Of a stretch of DNA of 41,057 nucleotides, positions 36,599-41,057 are shown piece by piece. The translations under genes were made by a program, and so were the position numbers. The number at the start of each line of letters is the position of its first letter. Positions within the stretch are counted from its first letter, which is position 1. The notes beneath the pieces were generated by a model. The model saw nothing but the letters and a program-made list of their open reading frames with translations. It ran no database searches and had not been told where the DNA came from. The stretch covers positions 1-41,057 of the IMG/VR virus record IMGVR_UViG_3300042007_000062. One strand, 5' to 3'. The DNA comes from a virus.

Positions 36599-36826
36599 AT
36601 GGCTCCATGCGATCTAGTGCCCGGCGATGTTGTCCAGCTTTCGCCCGAAGCTCGTAACCCTATGTTTGCTTGCTGCATGATGACTGTCAGCGAACCTAAA
36701 GAATGTGGGGCGCAAGGTTATGTCCAGATGACGGGCGAAAACGGCATGATCGGCGGTCGGGCTTTTTACCGTGCGCAATGGGAAGAAATGGAATATGTGG
36801 GGCATGCTCAATGGATTATCAAATGA
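36599..36826 (+). CDS. Conserved small phage protein of unknown function
   Basis: 75 residues. DLVPGDVVQLSPEARNPMFACCMMTVSEPKECGAQGYVQMTGENGMIGGRAFYRAQWEEMEYVGHAQWI resembles a widespread phage protein with a VxLSPE..NPMFAGCMMTV signature, without a known role. It lies 2 bases after the H-NS stop. Confidence 0.8.
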   Translation: MAPCDLVPGDVVQLSPEARNPMFACCMMTVSEPKECGAQGYVQMTGENGMIGGRAFYRAQWEEMEYVGHAQWIIK

Positions 36827-37062
36827 ACGCCTATACCGTCACCAATACGCACGGCTGCAAAGTCATCAGTGACCCGATTCCGATTTGTGATTTTGCCGCG
36901 CTGATGATGGTATGGGCGGACCATCAAGACCCCTCAGACAGATGGGTTTGCGATTCGATGCTGTCCCATGCTTTGGGTGTGTCATTCGTTTGTGGCCCAC
37001 AGTCCGCCACTCGGGCATGGCGTAAGGAACTCGGATTAAGTGAAAACACGAAAGGGGAATGA
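36823..37062 (+). CDS. Hypothetical protein
   Basis: 79 residues from an ATG that overlaps the previous stop (ATGA), so the longer reading is not used. MNAYTVTNTHGCKVISDPIPICDFAALMMVWADHQDPSDRWVCDSMLSHALG; helical with three cysteines. No family recognised. Confidence 0.68.
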   Translation: MNAYTVTNTHGCKVISDPIPICDFAALMMVWADHQDPSDRWVCDSMLSHALGVSFVCGPQSATRAWRKELGLSENTKGE

Positions 37063-37064
37063 GA

Positions 37065-37349
37065 ATGGAAAACGAAAAAAAGATTGACCCCGAAACGATG
37101 ACGGAAAATATGGAAGCCGCACGAAGATTCATCTCAGACATTGCCAAATCTGGTCAAAAGAACGGAATTCCGCCCGCCGTTGCTGTTACGGTTTTGGGAC
37201 TGTTCTCGCGTGCCGTTGTCCAAATGTATATGGCCGACGGCATGTCGAAAGAAGAGGCAACAAGGGAAGTCGTTACCGATTTCACGGACGGACTCGGAAT
37301 AAAGGCAATCTTTCGCCTGTCTGCAAAAGATGGCGGAAAGCCGCACTAG
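37065..37349 (+). CDS. Hypothetical helical protein, paralogue of the 86-residue protein at 38103
   Basis: 94 residues from the ATG about 6 bases after GGGGA; an ATG two codons earlier overlaps the previous stop and is possible. FISDIAKSGQKNGIPPAVAVTVLGLFSRAVVQMYMADGMSKEEATREVVTDFTDGLGIKAIFRL aligns along its length with the protein at 38103 (F..D...S..KN...P....V.GL ... VV..F..GLG.K). Helical with a possible membrane-like stretch. Function unknown. Confidence 0.72.
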   Translation: MENEKKIDPETMTENMEAARRFISDIAKSGQKNGIPPAVAVTVLGLFSRAVVQMYMADGMSKEEATREVVTDFTDGLGIKAIFRLSAKDGGKPH

Positions 37350-37357
37350 GGGGTCAA

Positions 37358-37897
37358 ATGAACCGCCCTTGGACCGCTGATGACGACGCCGTGTTAAGCG
37401 CGTCCTATGACCGGGAACGAACGACGGACATAGCCGCGCGCCTTGGTCGCGCAGTATCCGCCATTTACAAGCGCGCCGAAAACCTTGGACTAAGTAAGCC
37501 GCGCATCAAGCCGCGCGCCCCCAACGCGGCGCCAATCGGCACGATACGCCGCAGCGGGCGACAAGGCTACCAATTCATCAAGATCAAACAGGGCGGATGG
37601 CCCGAAGCATGGCGCCGCCTGCATCATGTCGAATGGGAAAAGGTAAACGGACCGATACCGGACGGTTATGTTATTGCGTTCAAGGATGGCAATGCCGAAA
37701 ACATCGACATCGATAACCTAGAACTGGTCCACAAAGATGAATGGATCAAGCGATTTATACCGGAACACACATTGCCGCCAGAAATAGCCGAAGTAATCCG
37801 TTTAAAGGCGTCGCTTACGCGCACGCTAAACCAGCAGAAAGACAAAGAGAATGAAGAAAACGAACACCATTCAAGAATTGCGGGAAATCCTGTTTGA
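37358..37897 (+). CDS. HNH homing-type endonuclease with a Myb/SANT-like N-terminus
   Basis: 179 residues. Residues 1-48 (MNRPWTADDDAVLSASYDRERTTDIAARLGRAVSAIYKRAENLGLSKPR) are a W-rich HTH repeat that recognises DNA, then a GxQGYQFIKI strand, and HHVEWEKVNGPIPDGYVIAFKDGNAENIDIDNLELVHKDEW contains the HNH_3 core (HH, N, and N-x3-NLEL). This is the usual layout of phage free-standing HNH endonucleases. The C-terminus is lysine/glutamate-rich and overlaps the next gene by 47 bases. Confidence 0.88.
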   Translation: MNRPWTADDDAVLSASYDRERTTDIAARLGRAVSAIYKRAENLGLSKPRIKPRAPNAAPIGTIRRSGRQGYQFIKIKQGGWPEAWRRLHHVEWEKVNGPIPDGYVIAFKDGNAENIDIDNLELVHKDEWIKRFIPEHTLPPEIAEVIRLKASLTRTLNQQKDKENEENEHHSRIAGNPV

Positions 37898-38090
37898 AAC
37901 ACTGCGCGGCGTAAAGGACGGCACCGTTTCAATTGAACGGGGCAAGGCCGTAGGAGAACTAACACAGACAATCGTGAACACAGCAAAAGTTGAAGTTGAA
38001 TTTATTAAGGCGACGAAAGGCCGGGTCAAGGGTTCAGGATTCATCCCCGAACAGGACGCGCCAGCACTTCCCGATTCCGCCAGCGAATAA
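37851..38090 (+). CDS. Conserved small phage protein of unknown function
   Basis: 79 residues. TIQELREILFETLRGVKDGTVSIERGKAVGELTQTIVNTAKVEVEFIKAT follows a pattern seen in many enterobacterial and betaproteobacterial phages. The function is unknown to me; it is helical and probably multimeric. Confidence 0.8.
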   Translation: MKKTNTIQELREILFETLRGVKDGTVSIERGKAVGELTQTIVNTAKVEVEFIKATKGRVKGSGFIPEQDAPALPDSASE

Positions 38091-38102
38091 AGGAAAAGAA
38101 TA

Positions 38103-38363
38103 ATGAGCAACGACAAAGACGAAAACAAAAGATGCAGTTCATTTTTAGACGATACTCTTAACTCTGCACGGAAAAACGAAGTGCATCCGAATTCGATATT
38201 TTTTGTGTTCGGACTAATCGGGAAAATGGCTGTTGAAGCCCAGGAAGAAAAAGGCATTGAACACGGGCAAGCAATGCTTTCCGTCGTCAGCAACTTCATG
38301 GAAGGATTGGGAATGAAAACAGTCAGTGTTTCTGATGATGGCGAAAACACGAGCGTGCATTAA
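38103..38363 (+). CDS. Hypothetical helical protein, paralogue of the protein at 37065
   Basis: 86 residues. FLDDTLNSARKNEVHPNSIFFVFGLIGKMAVEAQEEKGIEHGQAMLSVVSNFMEGLGMKTVSV matches the protein at 37065 in spacing and key residues, so one is likely a duplicate of the other with the HNH gene and a small gene between them. A GGAAAAG box precedes the ATG. Confidence 0.72.
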   Translation: MSNDKDENKRCSSFLDDTLNSARKNEVHPNSIFFVFGLIGKMAVEAQEEKGIEHGQAMLSVVSNFMEGLGMKTVSVSDDGENTSVH

Positions 38364-38372
38364 GGCGGAAAA

Positions 38373-38780
38373 ATGGACGACAAACACCGGCAAATAGTAA
38401 CGTTGCTCAACCAAGTTCAAACGTTATTGGAAGAGTCGAACCGCATCGCCGGGCCGCATTTGCCGTATTGGCGCCGGATGCTCGGCGCTTTCCGCTCGTC
38501 GCGATTGCTGCATCGCGTGGGCGATTTGCTGGATAAGGTGGACGAGTTGCAAGGGCGTCCGCGTGCCGCCGAAAAACTCTTTGGGGTCGGGCGCGACGGC
38601 TGGCGGGTTTTTCAGTTTGTGATGGGCGTACTCAATGCGTGGGCCGCGATTGATTCGGCGTATAAAGCGCAGTGGTTCAGTATGACAGCATCCGTTATTT
38701 GCGTCGCCTTTACCGCGTGTTGGCGGTTGCCGTACAAGCCGCCGCGCCATCGACAATCAACCAACGAAGGGAAGTTATGA
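38373..38780 (+). CDS. Membrane protein with an amphipathic N-terminus
   Basis: 135 residues. An N-terminal coiled part (QIVTLLNQVQTLLEESNRIAG, RLLHRVGDLLDKVDELQG) is followed by two hydrophobic segments (FQFVMGVLNAWAAIDSAY and FSMTASVICVAFTACW), then a basic tail (RLPYKPPRHRQ). Probably an inner membrane protein. Membrane proteins in accessory regions can act in superinfection exclusion; no family recognised. Confidence 0.72.
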   Translation: MDDKHRQIVTLLNQVQTLLEESNRIAGPHLPYWRRMLGAFRSSRLLHRVGDLLDKVDELQGRPRAAEKLFGVGRDGWRVFQFVMGVLNAWAAIDSAYKAQWFSMTASVICVAFTACWRLPYKPPRHRQSTNEGKL

Positions 38781-39109
38781 CGAAACACCATTACGACTAT
38801 CAACGAAAAACAGATGACGAGATTGCAGAACTAGCGAAACGCGTATATCGCAATGAAGTGTTTGTTAGTTGGATGATCGACAGACCGGGCGATTTGCCGT
38901 TTGTGTTCATACCACTTTCATTAATTGACGAATCAACCCGGCAAGGCATGATAGAAAATGAAATTCAATTCGTGTACGAAGATTATTTGCGCGCTGGCCC
39001 GATTGCATTTAACGGCCATCCAATCTTTTATTCATTCAGTTGCTTGAATAAGGAAGACGGGCACCGATTGCAAGTTAAGATAAAAGAAATTGCGGACCTT
39101 ATCGGCTAG
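38777..39109 (+). CDS. Hypothetical protein, last gene of the accessory operon
   Basis: 110 residues from an ATG overlapping the previous stop. MTKHHYDYQRKTDDEIAELAKRVYRNEVFVSWMIDRPGDLPFVFIPLSLIDESTRQGMIENEIQFVYEDYL; acidic, soluble. Its stop lies 4 bases from the stop of the convergent lysozyme gene. No terminator is seen between. Confidence 0.72.
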   Translation: MTKHHYDYQRKTDDEIAELAKRVYRNEVFVSWMIDRPGDLPFVFIPLSLIDESTRQGMIENEIQFVYEDYLRAGPIAFNGHPIFYSFSCLNKEDGHRLQVKIKEIADLIG

Positions 39110-39113
39110 GCGC

Positions 39114-39575
39114 TCACATCAACGCGCGTTCAGCTTCACGGCGCCGCACCAGCCCGCGCAGCACGCGCCCGCCGCCCATCACCCATTTCATGATTTGAAC
39201 CTTGGCGCCGTCCCAATCTCCCGCGTTGACCTTGCGCCGCAAGGTTGATGCGCGCAGGTTTCCGGCGCCCAGGTTGAACGTGAAATCGATCAGCGTGGCC
39301 AAGCGTTCCGGCGTGTCCACGTCAGGGCATAGGCGCAGGACCGCAGGCAGATAAATCGTACGGACACCCCAAAGTAAAAGCGCTTCGCCCCGCTCGCGCG
39401 TAATTGGCGGGTCCGTCAATTTGACCGCGCGCCCGTCCTCGTAAAACGTCGCACCGAAACCAATGGTAGGTATGCCAGCGGGGCATAGATACGGATGCGG
39501 TATAAAGCCCTCAAAGCGACGTGCGAGCGCCGCCGCGACTTCAACGGCCAGCGCTAGAAATTCGGCGCGCGTCAT
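39114..39575 (-). CDS. Endolysin, GH24 lysozyme with Glu-Cys-Thr active site
   Basis: 153 residues from the ATG overlapping the previous stop (ATGA). The active site is FEGFIPHPYLCPAGIPTIGFG: Glu22, Cys31 and Thr37 in the E-x8-D/C-x5-T spacing of T4-type lysozymes. Cys takes the place of the usual Asp, as in some P22/N4-like enzymes. No clear signal or anchor, so release should need the holin. Conserved C-terminal segments (FNLGAGNLRASTLRRKVNAGDWDGA) complete the domain. Confidence 0.92.
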   Translation of the reverse strand: MTRAEFLALAVEVAAALARRFEGFIPHPYLCPAGIPTIGFGATFYEDGRAVKLTDPPITRERGEALLLWGVRTIYLPAVLRLCPDVDTPERLATLIDFTFNLGAGNLRASTLRRKVNAGDWDGAKVQIMKWVMGGGRVLRGLVRRREAERALM

Positions 39576-40039
39576 TTGCCACGCTTGAATAACATACGGT
39601 CGGCCACGTACACGCCAAGCGCTGCGCCGACAAGGGACCAGCCTTGTTCGTCCAGCGTCCAATCGTGTCGATAAAAGTTCAGGACAACCAAGGCAATGCA
39701 GACAGTCGCCAGCGCCGGACGAATCACGCCGTTCCAAATATCGACAAGGGCAAAGCCGGTCAATTGCCCCGTCATCGTAACCGCACGCCCGAAAATTTCG
39801 GCGTCGATCTTCCCTAGGTCCGCATCTGATTGGACGCGGATTAGCTCAACGCCCATGTCATGCTGCGCCCGCATGGATTCAAGCTGCCGAACGTGCGCGG
39901 CGGCGTCAAGCTCGCCTTGCAGGCGCAGGCGGTCAAGCTCGTGTTGATGCTCTTGGCGCGCGGTCAGGAATGCGGATATTTCGCCCCAAATCATGCGAAA
40001 TACGGACCCGCCCAGGAAGGAAATAACGGCGCTGAACAT
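39572..40039 (-). CDS. Holin-like membrane protein
   Basis: 155 residues. An N-terminal hydrophobic segment (MFSAVISFLGGSVFRMIWG), a long coiled coil (RQEHQHELDRLRLQGELDAAAHVRQLESMRAQ), then two membrane segments (VIRPALATVCIALVVLNFY and GWSLVGAALGVYVADRMLF) and a basic tail. This resembles the three-segment holin-like proteins next to endolysins in many betaproteobacterial phages. Its stop overlaps the endolysin ATG, giving tight coupling. Holin is the favoured role, not proved. Confidence 0.72.
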   Translation of the reverse strand: MFSAVISFLGGSVFRMIWGEISAFLTARQEHQHELDRLRLQGELDAAAHVRQLESMRAQHDMGVELIRVQSDADLGKIDAEIFGRAVTMTGQLTGFALVDIWNGVIRPALATVCIALVVLNFYRHDWTLDEQGWSLVGAALGVYVADRMLFKRGK

Positions 40040-40260
40040 TATTCTTTAATCACTTTCTGGATGGCGTCCAGCTTCTCAAAAATGCGGACAAACGTAACGT
40101 GCAATTCCGTGCGCGGCGCGTACTGTTCAACCAGTTTGACGTGCAACATGCTCACTTGCTCTTGCAAGCTTTTAACCATCGACCAAAGAATGTTCAACCA
40201 CCACCCAAACCCGGCCAGCAGGATTGCACCAGCTATGTTTAAAAGGTCTTGCGGACTCAT
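40039..40260 (-). CDS. Small membrane protein with coiled coil, lysis region
   Basis: 73 residues. MSPQDLLNIAGAILLAGFGWWLNILWSMVKSLQEQVSMLHVKLVEQYAPRTELHVTFVRIFEKLDAIQKVIKE: one N-terminal membrane segment, then a heptad coiled coil. Similar small proteins occur before holin or endolysin genes in many phages, perhaps as antiholin or membrane adaptor. It lies 28 bases downstream of the fibre stop; its end touches the holin-like start. Confidence 0.75.
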   Translation of the reverse strand: MSPQDLLNIAGAILLAGFGWWLNILWSMVKSLQEQVSMLHVKLVEQYAPRTELHVTFVRIFEKLDAIQKVIKE

Positions 40261-40288
40261 TTAGCGTACCTCCGTTCTCGTCAAAAAA

Positions 40289-41057
40289 TCATGCGAGCGT
40301 CACGCTTTTCCAGGCGCCGCCGATGTAAAGATAAAGCTTGCTGTTAGTCGTATCGATCACTGCCGCAACGCATCCGGTCGGGACGCTCGCAGGCGTCCCG
40401 GTCGGCGTCCCGGCGCACGTCGGCAGGCAGGTAAAACCGCCCGTTGCACTCGTCGCCAATGCCGCGCCGCTGCCGTTCAGTACGACATTCCCACGCGCCC
40501 CCGTGCCCGAACTAGCGCCGCCAGTGAGGGTTACATTGCCGCCGTTTGCGTTGCCCGTGCCGCTCGTTCCAGCGGCGCCGCCGGTTAGCTTTACATCGCC
40601 ACCGGCACCGGGCGCACCGGCTCCGTTGCCGTTGCCGCCAGCGCCCGCCGTAAATTGGACAACCCCGCCAACAGCGCCCGCAAAACTGGAAGTAGGATTT
40701 CCGCCCTTGCCGCCAGTGAGGGTAAAGCTTGCTGCGGCTGGCCCATTACCAAAGCCAGCCGCCGACGCATCCCCGACTGTAATAGCGATGTTCCCGGCCA
40801 CGCCGCCAGAGTTAGGCGGCGTTTGCGTCTTGATCGTCACCGCCCCACTAGCGTTCCCGTTCGTAGCCGATGCCGCGCCACCCTGCAACGTAACCGCCCC
40901 GCCAGCGCCCGCACCGTTCGCACCGCCAGTGCCGCCTGAAATCGTGACAGCGCCAGCCGCGCCATTGGTTGCAGTGGTTCCGCCTTTGATGGATACGTTG
41001 CCGCCCCCCGCTGAACTGGCGTCAGCAGGTTGAATAAGGATATCACCGGGCACGGCG
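40289..41057 (-). CDS. Tail fibre protein, C-terminal part (5' portion continues at the other end)
   Basis: This is the end of the 697-residue fibre. The glycine-rich region has a repeat of about 20-25 residues, V/I-x-L/I-x-GG-x-x-G/A (for example GGAVTLQGGA, GGDVKLTGGAAG, GGNVTLTGGASS), which probably stacks as a triple beta-helix or polyglycine bundle. The end (CVAAVIDTTNSKLYLYIGGAWKSVTLA) is a typical distal cap of fibres and would carry receptor binding. Bases 40931-41057 repeat positions 1-127. The codon phase agrees with the left part exactly. Confidence 0.9.
   Translation of the reverse strand, partial: AVPGDILIQPADASSAGGGNVSIKGGTTATNGAAGAVTISGGTGGANGAGAGGAVTLQGGAASATNGNASGAVTIKTQTPPNSGGVAGNIAITVGDASAAGFGNGPAAASFTLTGGKGGNPTSSFAGAVGGVVQFTAGAGGNGNGAGAPGAGGDVKLTGGAAGTSGTGNANGGNVTLTGGASSGTGARGNVVLNGSGAALATSATGGFTCLPTCAGTPTGTPASVPTGCVAAVIDTTNSKLYLYIGGAWKSVTLA
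40931..41057. repeat. 127-bp terminal direct repeat, right copy
   Basis: Identical to positions 1-127. Removing one copy gives a circular sequence of 40,930 bp in which the fibre gene is complete. Confidence 0.95.

Noticed and set aside
40338-41033. 231-codon proline-rich plus-strand frame at the right end
   Set aside because: Antisense to the glycine-rich fibre repeats; proline richness is the complement of GGN codons.
1-41057. tRNA genes, rRNA or CRISPR arrays
   Set aside because: I looked for cloverleaf-like segments and regularly spaced repeats and saw none. The only periodic repeats are the iterons near 24.3-24.6 kb and the fibre repeats.

Overview
The window is a complete genome of a temperate siphovirus-type phage, probably of a betaproteobacterium in the Burkholderiales. 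Host evidence: HK97-type head genes with a P27-type small terminase and an HNH packaging protein, a tail tip of the gene-transfer-agent type, a CTGT-N8-ACAG LexA box, an H-NS-like protein and GC-rich codon use. Host genus is inference. The first and last 127 bases are identical and one tail-fibre gene reads in frame across the join. The molecule is therefore circular (about 40,930 unique bp) or was closed by the assembler at a 127-base overlap.

Layout. (1) Late region, minus strand, about 20.1 kb down to 1 and across the join to 39.1 kb: small membrane protein, HNH, two small genes, TerS, TerL, portal, protease, capsid, connectors, tail tube, two frameshift-linked chaperones, tape measure, tail tip, fibre, then membrane protein, holin-like protein and endolysin. 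(2) Plus-strand accessory cassette, 20.2-22.0 kb: four unknown small proteins and a small HTH protein, with two promoters that carry the same palindrome. (3) Leftward early region, minus strand, 25.9-22.0 kb: NinB, small conserved proteins, O-like and P-like replication proteins with iterons inside the O-like gene, an XRE regulator, a Vsr-like endonuclease and a Q-like antiterminator. (4) Immunity region, 25.9-27.0 kb: a repressor without a protease domain and a convergent 76-residue gene behind a LexA box. (5) Rightward early region, plus strand, 27.0-29.1 kb: an ATPase of Sak4/AAA_24 type, an SSB-like protein and small genes. (6) Integration, 29.2-31.5 kb: a large serine recombinase with a duplicated, degenerate catalytic domain, preceded by a 48-bp inverted repeat that could be attP. 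(7) Accessory operon, plus strand, 31.9-39.1 kb: a 461-residue protein with repeated W-rich segments, then about 18 small, mostly overlapping genes (CxxCxxCC protein, GNAT, H-NS, HNH and many unknowns).

Working model (inference). The repressor holds two outward promoters that flank it. DNA damage would release LexA and express the 76-residue protein, a candidate antirepressor. Leftward transcription then supplies replication proteins and Q. Q would let polymerase read through three terminator-like hairpins that sit directly before the HNH, capsid and tail tube genes. The plus-strand cassette between Q and the late genes has the layout of an anti-CRISPR/Aca operon. It and the LexA-controlled gene are the best candidates for something undescribed.
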